Shown piece by piece: positions 35,743 to 44,536 of a stretch of 64,000 nucleotides of DNA; the stretch's first letter is position 1, and every line of letters starts with the position of its first letter. Source of the stretch: Tistrella mobilis (GTDB lineage Bacteria; Pseudomonadota; Alphaproteobacteria; Tistrellales; Tistrellaceae); assembly GCF_041468085.1 (NCBI RefSeq), contig NZ_CP121017.1, forward strand, positions 2,855,676 through 2,919,675, written 5' to 3'. The notes beneath the pieces were generated by a model. It had not been told where the DNA came from. It worked only from the letters and a program-made list of their open reading frames with translations, and ran no database searches. Position numbers and translations under genes: made by a program.

Positions 35743-36734
35743 CGCACCCCTCCCCGCGCCCGGCCGAGCAGCAGCAGAAAGACCGGCGCCCCGGCCAGCG
35801 CCGTCAACAGACCCAGCGGCAGATCGGCCGGCGGCAGCAGGGATCGGGCAAGACCGTCGAAGATCGCAACCAGCGCCCCGCCGGCAAGGGCGGAGGCCGG
35901 CAGCAGCAGATGATGGGCCGGGCCGACCAGCCGCCGGGCCAGATGCGGCACCATCAGCCCCACGAACCCGACGAGGCCGCCCCAACCCACCGCGATCGCG
36001 GTGATCGCGGCCCCGGCCAGCACGGCGAGTTCGGTGAAGCGGCGGACATTCAGGCCCATGGCGCCCGCCGCCTCGTCGCCCAGCCCCAGCCGGTCGAGGC
36101 CGGGGGCCAGTATCAGGGCGAGCAAGAGCGCGCCCAGCGTCGCCAGCCAGAGCAGGCCGAGCCCGGCCATGTCGGGCGTATGGATGCCGCCCATGGTCCA
36201 GCTCATCACCACCTGCAGGTTGACCGTGTCGTCGGAAAGCGCCAGCAGCATCAAGCCGCGCACGGCGCCGAGTGCGGCCGCCACCGCGACCCCCGCCAGC
36301 AGCACACCGGTAACATCGGCGATGCCGGCGACACGCGCCGCCGCGATCACCACCCAGGTGGCACCCCAGGCACCGGCGACGGCCAGCACCGGCAGCGCCA
36401 GACCGGGTGCGACCGGCAGGGGCACCAGAAGGGCGATCGCGGCACCGACGGCCGCGCCCGGGGCGGTGCCCAGCAGCCAGGGCTCCGCCAGCGGGTTGCG
36501 GAACACGCCCTGGAAGATCGCCCCCGCCAGCCCCAGACAGGCGCCGACCGCCACCGCCGCCAGTACCCGCGGCAGCCGCCAGGCCAGCAGCAGCCGCGTG
36601 AAGGGGTCGTCCTCACCCCGGGCCAGCGCCGCCAGATCGGCAAGCCGCGCCGGCTCGGTTCCAAGCCAGAGCCCCGCCAGGATCGCGGCCAGCAGCAGGG
36701 CAATCAGGGCGCCGAAGGCCGTCCGCGTCGTCAT
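35739..36734 (-). CDS. btuC: vitamin B12 ABC transporter permease (FecCD family)
   Basis: Membrane subunit of 331 residues with about ten helices. Family features: WRLPRVLAAVAVGACLGLAGAIFQGVFRNPLAEPWLLG near residue 53, WTMGGIHTPDM, AMGLNVRRFTELAVLAGAAITAIAV, and GFVGLMVPHLARRLVG with the coupling helix. Overlaps btuF and btuD by four bases each. Confidence 0.92.
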   Translation of the reverse strand: MTTRTAFGALIALLLAAILAGLWLGTEPARLADLAALARGEDDPFTRLLLAWRLPRVLAAVAVGACLGLAGAIFQGVFRNPLAEPWLLGTAPGAAVGAAIALLVPLPVAPGLALPVLAVAGAWGATWVVIAAARVAGIADVTGVLLAGVAVAAALGAVRGLMLLALSDDTVNLQVVMSWTMGGIHTPDMAGLGLLWLATLGALLLALILAPGLDRLGLGDEAAGAMGLNVRRFTELAVLAGAAITAIAVGWGGLVGFVGLMVPHLARRLVGPAHHLLLPASALAGGALVAIFDGLARSLLPPADLPLGLLTALAGAPVFLLLLGRARGGVR

Positions 36735-37672
36735 TTGCCGCCCTCCGCAGCTGTATGACAGGTGCCGTCTTCGGCAACGGCATCGGGGTGGAGCAGGCGG
36801 GCCAGCATCTCCGCCCCCTCCACCACCCGTGGTCCGGGAATCAGCAGCAGCGCGCGGGAAACCGCATCGACCCGGCCGGCCTGCACGGCACGGATCCCCT
36901 CCCAGCCCGGGCGCCGCATCAGGGCGGGCACCCGATCGGCGGAACCGGCGATCAGGATCCTTTCCGGGTCAGCCCGCCAGACTGCCTCTCCCGATACCCG
37001 CCCCAGCCGGTCGCGGCCCGCGAAGACGCTGATCCCGCCGGCCGCGCGCAGGATGTCGCCGGTATAGGTGGCATCGCGGATGGTGAAGGCGGCGCCGCGT
37101 TCGTCGCTGCCGGTCTCCATATAAACGGGCACGGGCGCCCGACCGGCCAGGCAGATGCGCAGCGCATCGATCCGCGCGCCCATGCCGGAGGCGACGGCCT
37201 CGGCCGCCGCCTCACGCCCGGTGGCGCGCCCCAGCCGGCGGATATTGGCCAGAATGTCCTCCAGACGGTCATGGGTCAGCACCAGGGCCGGAATGCCGAT
37301 CCGGCCGAGCGGATCGACCAGCGCCGCCGCCGCCTGCCGCGCCGGGGTCATCACCACCAGATCGGCGCCGAGCCGTGCGATCGCCTCTACCGAGAAGCCG
37401 AGCCGGCCGCCGACCCGGGCGGTGCGGGCCACAAGGTCGGGCGGCCAGCGGGTCCAGGCCTCGATCGCCACGATGTCGGGGCCCGCACCGATCGCGGCCA
37501 GCATTTCGACATTGCTGGAGAAGATCGCGACGATCCGGCGCGGCGGCGCCGGGATCGTCACCTCGCGCCCCAGCGCATCGGTCACCCGCCGCGGCCAGCC
37601 CTCTTCCGCCGCCGCCGGCATGGCGGCGATGCAGGCCAGAACCAGCAGCAGCAGGCCGGGCAGCCGTCCCAT
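36731..37672 (-). CDS. btuF: periplasmic cobalamin-binding protein
   Basis: Solute-binding protein of 313 residues with signal peptide MGRLPGLLLLVLACIAAMPAAA. The helical-backbone fold is shown by RRVTDALGREVTIPAPPRRIVAIFSSNVEMLAAIGAG and the second-lobe segment PERILIAGSADRVPAL. ATG 37672 shares a base with the btuB stop (TGATG); the longer frame runs antisense-like into btuB and is not real. Delivers substrate to BtuCD. Confidence 0.9.
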   Translation of the reverse strand: MGRLPGLLLLVLACIAAMPAAAEEGWPRRVTDALGREVTIPAPPRRIVAIFSSNVEMLAAIGAGPDIVAIEAWTRWPPDLVARTARVGGRLGFSVEAIARLGADLVVMTPARQAAAALVDPLGRIGIPALVLTHDRLEDILANIRRLGRATGREAAAEAVASGMGARIDALRICLAGRAPVPVYMETGSDERGAAFTIRDATYTGDILRAAGGISVFAGRDRLGRVSGEAVWRADPERILIAGSADRVPALMRRPGWEGIRAVQAGRVDAVSRALLLIPGPRVVEGAEMLARLLHPDAVAEDGTCHTAAEGGK

Positions 37673-39831
37673 CAGAAGCGATAGGTCAGGCCGATATAGG
37701 CCGCCCGCCCCGCCTGGCTGTTGCCGGTGCCGCCGCCATTGGACGAAACCGGGTCCCCCAGAGACGGCACGGTGTCGGTGGCGATGAACAGCGGGTGGTC
37801 GTTGACGTCGAACAGGTTGTCGACGCCGGCGAACAGCGTGAGGGTCTCGGTCACGAACCAGTCGCCGCGCAGGTTCATCAGCCAGCTCGATCCCTTGCGA
37901 TGAACATAGCGGCTGTCGGGCTCGGCCCCCGCCACCAGGCTCTCTTCGGTATCGTAGTAGAGCGGGCCGCGGAAGACCGCCGTGGTGGTCAGGCTCCACA
38001 CCCCCGGCTGGCCGGTGGTGATGCCGAGCGCCGCCTGGGTTTCGTGCATGCGCTGAAGCTTATCGGTATAGGGACCGGTCAGCGCCGCATCGGCGCCCTT
38101 GTCGCGCATCTCGAAATTCCACACGCCGGAGCCGCGCGCCACCAGGGTCCAGCCGTCCCAGCCCAGGCGGCGGGCGATGTCATAGGCCGCCTGGAGCTCC
38201 AGCCCGCGGATCACTGCGTCACCGGCCGAATTGGCGTAGGTCTGCTCATTCGGCCCGGTGGTGACGGTGGTGATGCGGTCGGTGATGGTGTTCTGGAACA
38301 ATGCCAGATCCAGGAACAGCGGACCGTCGGCATGGGCGGCACCGATTTCGTATTGCAGGCTGCGCTCGGGGTCCAGATCCGGATTGCCGAAGGTGCGGCC
38401 GCCGCCGACGGCGGTGAAATCCGCGGCAAGCTCGGTACCGGTCGGCGCGCGGAAGCCGGTGGCGACACCGGCCCTGAGGGTCACCGTCGGCCAGGCCGCC
38501 CAGGCGGCACCGACACTCCAGGTGACGTCGTCCCAGCTTTCGGTGCGCGCCACCAGCAGCGGCTGGTTGGGCGTGGCCCTGGTCGACACCCGGCCATAGG
38601 TCCAGCGGGCGCCGCCGCGCAGGGTCAGCGCATCGTCGAAGGCCCGGTGCACGCCCTCGCCATAGACACCGAAATCCTCGGTGTCCTGGTTGATGTCGTA
38701 GGGCGGCACCTGCGAGGTGGTCCCGCCCGAAACCGACTGGCGGAAGCGGTCGCTGCGCAGTTTCGCGGTTTCAGCATCGATGCCGAACAGAAGATCGGTA
38801 TCGTCATCCACCGCCAGCCGCGGCGCCAGCTTCAGCCCCAGCACGTCGAGCTGGCGGCGGTTGTCGTCGACCGAGAAGCCGGGGGCGCCGCTGCGCTGCC
38901 GTTCCGATCCCCAATGGAAGCTGTCGACATCGCGCACGGCATAGGCCTGGGCCGCAAGCCCCAGCCCGCCGCCGAATTCGGTGTCCCAGGCGAGATCGAG
39001 CGAGGCGTTGCGCCGGTCATCGGTGTTGTCCACATCCCATTGCGACCCGCGGAAGCCGGCATCATAGACACCGTCGGTGCGGAGCGTCAGGTCGATGCGC
39101 CCGACATCCTCGTTCTCGAAGCCGAGCGCCGCCAGCCCGCCACCGCGTTTCCAGGCGGTGTTGGCGAGCTGCCCCTCGGGGGTATGGTAGTCGTCGGAGA
39201 CACCGCCGCCGATGCCGATATAGTGATCGAATCCGGCCATGCCGCCGGCATTGGCGGCATGGCCGCGGGCCAGACCGAAAGATCCGGCACGCGCGGTGAT
39301 CTCGCTGCCCGCATCCTCGGTGGCACCGCTGCGGGTGACGAGGTTGATCACGCCGCCGATCGCCTGGGCGCCATAGATCACCGAAGCCGGGCCGCGGATG
39401 ATCTCGATCCGGTCGAGGTCATCGGGCGAGAGCTTGGAAAGATTGGCGGTGCCGGCACGGCGGCCATTCATCAGCACCGTCACCTGGCTGCGCCAGTCGC
39501 GGCCCTGGCCGTCGGTCGCGCCGCCGCGGATGTTGAACGAGGTCTGACCCGGGCTCCAGTCGCTGAAAAAGCCAACCGCATTCTCGGCCAGCAGGTCGGT
39601 GACCGACCGGGCCGACGACCGCCGGAGGGTGGCGGTGTCGATCACCTGCACGGTACCGGCGGCACGGGCGCGAGGCTCATCGCGGCCCTGGGCGGTGATC
39701 AGCATCCGGTCGAGTTCGGTGGCGTCTTCGGCACGTGCGCCCTTGGGGAAGGCCAGATCGGGAAGAAGGGCAACGGAGCAGGTCACGGCCAGCACGCCAA
39801 GGGCGGGCCGGCGCAGGGAGGGGATGCGCAT
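37672..39831 (-). CDS. btuB: TonB-dependent receptor, BtuB type
   Basis: Outer-membrane importer of cobalamin, 719 residues, with a signal peptide ending near ARAEDA. The TonB box is probably in ELDRMLITAQ. The plug contains FNIRGGATDGQGRDW and IEIIRGPASVIYGAQAIGGVINL; the barrel ends TYRF. It has no STN domain, unlike the siderophore receptor at 13-15.6 kb. Placed in the B12 operon directly before btuF and controlled by the riboswitch at 40.8-41.0 kb. Confidence 0.9.
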   Translation of the reverse strand: MRIPSLRRPALGVLAVTCSVALLPDLAFPKGARAEDATELDRMLITAQGRDEPRARAAGTVQVIDTATLRRSSARSVTDLLAENAVGFFSDWSPGQTSFNIRGGATDGQGRDWRSQVTVLMNGRRAGTANLSKLSPDDLDRIEIIRGPASVIYGAQAIGGVINLVTRSGATEDAGSEITARAGSFGLARGHAANAGGMAGFDHYIGIGGGVSDDYHTPEGQLANTAWKRGGGLAALGFENEDVGRIDLTLRTDGVYDAGFRGSQWDVDNTDDRRNASLDLAWDTEFGGGLGLAAQAYAVRDVDSFHWGSERQRSGAPGFSVDDNRRQLDVLGLKLAPRLAVDDDTDLLFGIDAETAKLRSDRFRQSVSGGTTSQVPPYDINQDTEDFGVYGEGVHRAFDDALTLRGGARWTYGRVSTRATPNQPLLVARTESWDDVTWSVGAAWAAWPTVTLRAGVATGFRAPTGTELAADFTAVGGGRTFGNPDLDPERSLQYEIGAAHADGPLFLDLALFQNTITDRITTVTTGPNEQTYANSAGDAVIRGLELQAAYDIARRLGWDGWTLVARGSGVWNFEMRDKGADAALTGPYTDKLQRMHETQAALGITTGQPGVWSLTTTAVFRGPLYYDTEESLVAGAEPDSRYVHRKGSSWLMNLRGDWFVTETLTLFAGVDNLFDVNDHPLFIATDTVPSLGDPVSSNGGGTGNSQAGRAAYIGLTYRF

Positions 39832-39857
39832 GGGCTGACGATCCGTTTTTTATGATG

Positions 39858-40676
39858 TCAATCGTGCCAGAGGAAGACGGCGGAGAGCTTCGGCGCCTCG
39901 GCAATCACACCGTCGCCGCCCTCGACGAGGGCCAGATCGAGATGGCGATCGAGCCGCGCTTCCAGATTGTCGACCGCATGGCCACGGCGGCCCAGATGGT
40001 CGAGCATATGGGCACGGGCGGCAGCCCGGTCGGGGAAGACTGCCCGGAAGGTCCAGGGCACCAGATGGACCGTGTCGGGCGCGAGGTCGCCTCCCAATTC
40101 GTCGAGCGCCAGCCGGTCGCCCGGGGTGATGTCCTCGCCATGCAGATGCGCCGGCAGAAAACCCGACAGGCACCAACTGCGCGGCCCCGCCTGGGCCGGT
40201 ACGATCCAGGCGAGCATCCGGCCGAGCGGCCGGGTCCGGGCATGCAGCGCACGGGCCTGGCCGATCGGCCCCGGAATATTGGCGCAGAGGACCAGATCGG
40301 CCGGCACCGCCGGATCGGATGGCGCAAGCTCCTGCCAGACGGCGTCGCGGATCTCGATCGACAGGTCGGGCCGCGCCTCGGCAAGCCCGGCCAGCCGGCC
40401 GCGCATATGGGCATTGGGCTCGATCGCGCACCAGCGCCCGCCGCGGGCGATCACGGCCTGGCCGAGCAGTCCCGAGCCGGCGCCGATATCGATCAGGCTG
40501 CGCGGCCGGCCGCCGTAAAGCGCACGAAGCGTATCGCCCAGATTGCGGGCATAGTCCGACCGGGCGAGCTGGTCGGCGAAGAAGGCGGCATCGGGATCGG
40601 CCCAGGGGGCCGGCAGCGGCACCGGCGGAGAGCCTGTAGCAGCCGATGGCGCTGCCGCCTCGGACAGGGTGGACAT
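39858..40676 (-). CDS. class I SAM-dependent methyltransferase under the cobalamin riboswitch
   Basis: First gene after the riboswitch, 272 residues. The Rossmann core has LIDIGAGSGLLGQ (motif I, about residue 63), the acidic loop WCAIEPNAHM and ADLVLCANIPGPIG (motif IV). No cobalamin-biosynthesis methyltransferase family (CobA, CbiE/T, CobJ) is matched, and substrate is unknown. ATG 40676 is preceded by AGGTGAGG; a start at 40688 is possible. It lies 26 bases before btuB on the same strand, so it is probably co-transcribed with the B12 import genes. Confidence 0.82.
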   Translation of the reverse strand: MSTLSEAAAPSAATGSPPVPLPAPWADPDAAFFADQLARSDYARNLGDTLRALYGGRPRSLIDIGAGSGLLGQAVIARGGRWCAIEPNAHMRGRLAGLAEARPDLSIEIRDAVWQELAPSDPAVPADLVLCANIPGPIGQARALHARTRPLGRMLAWIVPAQAGPRSWCLSGFLPAHLHGEDITPGDRLALDELGGDLAPDTVHLVPWTFRAVFPDRAAARAHMLDHLGRRGHAVDNLEARLDRHLDLALVEGGDGVIAEAPKLSAVFLWHD

Positions 40677-40784
40677 TCGGGGCCTCACCTGCGTGGCACG
40701 TCACCGCAGGCCGGACCCGGGCGGACGGAGCCTCCCGGATCGCCATCGATACACCCCGACCGATGGGCACGCGCGTGACCACGA

Positions 40785-40990
40785 ATGACGGCAGGTCTCC
40801 TGGCTTACGGGTCATCGCCGGTCCGTCGCCTTCCCGGCGCCCCATACGGGGCAACCAGTGGCATCGCTGACGGCCGGCTCGCCGTCTACAGTTGCGGGGG
40901 CAGCCGGGGCATGAGGCGGATCATCGCCTGCACCCCGTTCCCTTTTGATCCCCGAAGGGAACCGTCGCGGATGACGGTAGTGGAGCGACC
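40785..40990 (-). promoter_or_regulatory. cobalamin riboswitch
   Basis: Read on the minus strand, the conserved series is complete: GGTTCCCTT near 40963, GCCCCCGCAACTGTA at 40901-40887, GCCACTG at 40862-40856, GGGAAGGCG at 40835-40827, and the B12 box GACCCGTAAGCC then AGGAGACCTGCC ending at 40790. Adenosyl- or other cobalamin binding should shut off the btu operon. About 110 bases separate it from the methyltransferase start; stems there (GGTCACGC / GCGTGCC and CCGGG / CCCGG) could form the expression platform. Confidence 0.95.
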
Positions 40991-41025
40991 CATGACAGGT
41001 CAAGCACCCCGTCCTCCTGATTATT

Positions 41026-41061
41026 TGTTATGATATAACATATTATTTTATCGCAGTGCAA
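41026..41061 (-). promoter_or_regulatory. promoter of the B12 operon with an overlapping inverted repeat
   Basis: Minus strand TTGCAC (41061-41056), an 18-base A+T-rich spacer and TATATC (41037-41032). TGTTAT-gat-ATAACA at 41026-41040 is a perfect six-base inverted repeat across the -10 element and could be an operator. The riboswitch starts about 40 bases downstream. Confidence 0.6.
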
Positions 41062-41089
41062 CACCCCCGGCAGCAGCGCTGCGGGGGTG
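41062..41089 (-). terminator. hairpin downstream of the TrmJ-nicotinamidase gene
   Basis: Stem cacccccg-gcagc / gctgc-gggggtg with loop agc and one bulge, directly after the stop at 41094. The following bases (minus strand TTGCAC) are not a U run, so termination strength is uncertain. Confidence 0.5.
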
Positions 41090-41093
41090 AGGA

Positions 41094-42662
41094 TCAGATG
41101 AAGAGATCGTCGGCCGATGCGAAGCGCACGCCCGCCGTCGTCATTTCGGCGCGTGCGCGCGCCAGCGAGCCGTCCGTGTCGATGGCACGACAGGCATCTT
41201 CCACCAGCACCACCTCGAAACCGGCGGCCCTGGCATCGAGCGCCGTCCAGGCCACGCAGAAATCGGTGGCGAGCCCGCAGACGAAGACCCGCTTGACGCT
41301 GCGCGACCGCAGATAGCCGTCAAGCCCGGTGGCACTGCGCCGGTCGGCGGCGAGGAAGGCCGAATAGCTGTCGACCGCGGCATCGTCACCCTTGCGGATG
41401 ATCAGCCGGGCATGGGGCAGGTCCAGGTCGTCATGCAGCCCGGCACCACGGGTACCCTGCACGCAATGGTCGGGCCACAGCACCTGGGTGCCATAGGCAA
41501 GCTCCACGGTCTGGAACGGCGCCTTGCCGGCATGGCTGGAAGCGAAAGAGGCATGGCCGGCCGGGTGCCAGTCCTGGGTCAGCACCACCTCGGTGAACAG
41601 CCGCCCGATCCGGTTGATCACCGGCACGATCTCGTCGCCGCCGGCCACCGCCAGCGCGCCACCGGGCATGAAATCATACTGGGGGTCGGTCACGATCAGC
41701 GCATCGCCGGCACCCGGGCGCAGACGCAGGGCCTCGGCACGCGCCTCGGCTTCGGCATGACGACCGCGACGGGAAGACCGGCGGGCACCGGGCACGGCCG
41801 CGGAGGCATCGGCCACGTCCAGCGCTTCCCGGCGGCGGCGATAGGAGGGGAAGGCCGCCAGTTCCTCGTCGCGCGCGCCGCGGATCATCAGCCCGTGCAG
41901 GAAGCCGCGCAGCGAACGCACCTCCTGCCCGGTCAGGTCGGCGCGCAGGAACATGGCCTGCAGATTGCGGAGCATGGTCGGCCGCATCTGCGGGTTCCGC
42001 ACCACCCCCGACCAGTCCAGCGCCTGGCCCAGATGCTCCAGAAAGGCGTCGATCTCCTTCTTGCTCGCCCGGCCATAGCGGCCGAGGTCGAGCTGCACCG
42101 GCACAGTCTCGTCGCGCGCGGTGAACCATTCATAAGAGACCAGCGCCACCGCCTGAGCCAGGTTGAGCGAGGCGAAAGCCGGGTTGAGCGGCACGGTCAG
42201 GATCAGATCGGCCAGCGCCACATCGTCATTCTCAAGCCCGGTGCGCTCGGGCCCGAACAGGATGCCGACCAGGCCACCGGCCTCGACATGGCCGCGCATG
42301 CGGGCGGCCGCCGCCGCGGGCGTCGCCACCGGTTTCACCATGTCGCGCGGTCGCGCGGTGGAAGCCACCACGAAATCCAGATCGGCGACCGCATCCGCCA
42401 CCGTCGCATAGACCCGGGCGTTGTCGAGCACCGCATCGGCGCCAGAGGCCAGAACCCGCGCCCGCTCGCTCGGCCAGTCGCAGCGCGGAGCCACCAGGCG
42501 CAGATCGGTCAGGCCGAAATTCAGCATCGACCGTGCAGCCGAGCCGATATTGTCGGCGATCTGGGTGTTCACCAGGATGATGGCGGCCTGGCTGCCGACG
42601 GCACCTTCAATGCCACGGGTGGCAGCCGCCTTGGGCGGCCGCTGCTCGGACTGGTCGGTCAT
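41094..42662 (-). CDS. fusion of TrmJ-type tRNA methyltransferase and nicotinamidase
   Basis: One uninterrupted 522-residue frame with two enzymes. Residues 25-275 are a SPOUT methyltransferase of the TrmJ (tRNA position 32 ribose) type: NIGSAARSMLNFGL, ILFGPERTGLEND and the knot LNPAFASLNLAQAVALVSYE, plus the helical TrmJ tail. A basic Ala/Arg-rich linker covers 276-318. Residues 320-522 are a nicotinamidase: catalytic D326 (VTDPQYDFMPGGAL), K424 (IIRKGDD) and C469 (GLATDFCV), with metal ligands D364 and H366 (LTQDWHPAGH) and H398 (WPDHC). Both active sites look intact. It could act in nicotinamide recycling together with nadE and the phosphoribosyltransferase at 54-57 kb. Confidence 0.92.
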   Translation of the reverse strand: MTDQSEQRPPKAAATRGIEGAVGSQAAIILVNTQIADNIGSAARSMLNFGLTDLRLVAPRCDWPSERARVLASGADAVLDNARVYATVADAVADLDFVVASTARPRDMVKPVATPAAAAARMRGHVEAGGLVGILFGPERTGLENDDVALADLILTVPLNPAFASLNLAQAVALVSYEWFTARDETVPVQLDLGRYGRASKKEIDAFLEHLGQALDWSGVVRNPQMRPTMLRNLQAMFLRADLTGQEVRSLRGFLHGLMIRGARDEELAAFPSYRRRREALDVADASAAVPGARRSSRRGRHAEAEARAEALRLRPGAGDALIVTDPQYDFMPGGALAVAGGDEIVPVINRIGRLFTEVVLTQDWHPAGHASFASSHAGKAPFQTVELAYGTQVLWPDHCVQGTRGAGLHDDLDLPHARLIIRKGDDAAVDSYSAFLAADRRSATGLDGYLRSRSVKRVFVCGLATDFCVAWTALDARAAGFEVVLVEDACRAIDTDGSLARARAEMTTAGVRFASADDLFI

Positions 42663-42715
42663 GCGCTCATATATCTTGTTGCTGCGAAGGGAAGCGGCCG
42701 CCGGACGACGTGCCC

Positions 42716-44353
42716 TCAGGCGACGCTGTTGGCCGCCGCGACCTCTGCCGCCGCCTGCACCGACACGCCGGCCCGATAGAGCCGCCAGGTGATGCCGTCG
42801 GCCAGCGCCTCGTAAGAGGCATTGACGACGTTAGCCGAGACGCCGACGGTCGACCAGTGGTCGCCGGCGGTATCGGCGCTTTCGATCACCACCCGGGTCA
42901 CCGCATCGGTGCCGGTGCCGTCAGGGGCCGACATGATCCGGACCTTATAGTCCACCAGCCGCATGTCGCGCACCGGTTGATAGGTCTGGGCGATCGCCCG
43001 CCGCAGGGCGGTATCGAGCGCATTGACCGGGCCGTTGCCTTCTGCCACCGCCATCACCGGCACACCGCCGACCGAGATCTTGATCGTCGCTTCCGACAGG
43101 GTCACCAGCTCGCCGCGAGCGTTGTAGCGGCGCTCGTCGATCACCCGGAAGGACAGCAGGCGGAAATATTCCGGCACCTCGCCCAGGGCGCGGCGGGCCA
43201 GCAGTTCCAGGCTCGCCTCGGCGCCGTCATAGGCATAGCCCATATGCTCGTTGGCCTTCACCTGCTCCAGCAGGGTCGGCAGGCGCGGATCCGACGGGTC
43301 GACCTCGATGCCGATCTCGGCGAGCCGCGCCAGCAGATTGGCCCGGCCGGCCTGGTCCGAGACCAGGACATGGCGCTGATTGCCGACCTGCTCCGGGCGG
43401 ATATGCTCGTAAGCGCGCGGATCCTTCAGCACCGCGCTCGCATGCAGCCCGCCCTTATGGGCGAAGGCGGCGGCACCGACATAGGGCGCGTGGATGTTGG
43501 GGGCACGGTTCATCCGCTCGTCGAAGGCGCGGCTGACACTGGTCAGATGGGCAAGCCCGGCCTCGTCCACGCCGGTCACATACCCCATCTTCAGCATCAG
43601 GGTCGGCAGCAGGGTCACCAGATTGGCATTGCCGCAGCGCTCCCCCAGGCCGTTCAGCGTGCCCTGGATCTGGCGCACCCCGGCGCGGACCGCCGCCAGA
43701 CTGTTGGCGACCGCATTGCCGGTGTCGTCATGGCAATGGATGCCCAGCCGGTCGCCGGGCACGATCGTCGCCACATGGGAGACGATCTCCTCAATCTCGT
43801 GCGGCAGCGTGCCGCCATTGGTGTCGCAGAGCACCACCCAGCGGGCGCCGGCCTGATACGCCGCCTTGATGCAGGAAAGCGCATAGTCGGGATTGGCCTT
43901 GTAGCCGTCGAAGAAATGCTCGGCATCGAACATCGCCTCGGCCTTGACCCGGGCGGCATGGGCGATGCTGTCCGACACCATGCGCAGGTTTTCGTCGAGA
44001 TCGACCCCCAGCGCCACGGTCGCCTGAAAATCCCAGCTCTTGCCCACAAGGCAGACCGCCTGGACCGGCGCATTCAGCACGGCAGACAACCCGGGATCGT
44101 TCTCGGCCGAACGCCCCGACCGCCGGGTCATACCGAAGGCCGAGATCCGCGCCCGCTGCATCCGCGGCAGATCGCCGAAGAAGGCATCGTCGGTCTGGTT
44201 GGCCCCGGGCCAGCCGCCTTCAATATAGTCGATGCCCAGCCGGTCCAGTTCACGCGCAATCGCGGCCTTGTCGGCCGCGGTGAAATCAACGCCACGGGTC
44301 TGCGCGCCATCGCGCAGCGTGCTGTCGTAGAGATAGATGCGCTCACCGGACAT
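42716..44353 (-). CDS. cimA: (R)-citramalate synthase
   Basis: Condenses pyruvate and acetyl-CoA to citramalate, the threonine-independent route to isoleucine. The 545-residue product starts with the LeuA/CimA catalytic segment IYLYDSTLRDGAQTRGVDFT, with IEGGWPGANQTDDAFF diagnostic for CimA over LeuA. The metal-binding HCHDDTGNAVANS and the C-terminal regulatory domain are both present (VIDERRYNARGELVTLSEATIKI). GGAGAA precedes the ATG. It borders the horizontally acquired island on its right. Confidence 0.94.
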   Translation of the reverse strand: MSGERIYLYDSTLRDGAQTRGVDFTAADKAAIARELDRLGIDYIEGGWPGANQTDDAFFGDLPRMQRARISAFGMTRRSGRSAENDPGLSAVLNAPVQAVCLVGKSWDFQATVALGVDLDENLRMVSDSIAHAARVKAEAMFDAEHFFDGYKANPDYALSCIKAAYQAGARWVVLCDTNGGTLPHEIEEIVSHVATIVPGDRLGIHCHDDTGNAVANSLAAVRAGVRQIQGTLNGLGERCGNANLVTLLPTLMLKMGYVTGVDEAGLAHLTSVSRAFDERMNRAPNIHAPYVGAAAFAHKGGLHASAVLKDPRAYEHIRPEQVGNQRHVLVSDQAGRANLLARLAEIGIEVDPSDPRLPTLLEQVKANEHMGYAYDGAEASLELLARRALGEVPEYFRLLSFRVIDERRYNARGELVTLSEATIKISVGGVPVMAVAEGNGPVNALDTALRRAIAQTYQPVRDMRLVDYKVRIMSAPDGTGTDAVTRVVIESADTAGDHWSTVGVSANVVNASYEALADGITWRLYRAGVSVQAAAEVAAANSVA

Positions 44354-44536
44354 GGGATCGTATTCTCCGTCGATCGGCTGTTCCGGGACATGTTTAGCAC
44401 CCGGAACCGGCCGATGCGAAACGGAAATAAGAATGCTTCGCCGACACAGGGCGATGCCATCGATTCGTCATCGCAACCGCTTCGCAATTCCTGCTAGCCT
44501 TGAAATTGTCAGGCAGGTTCCCATGGGGGCATCGGT

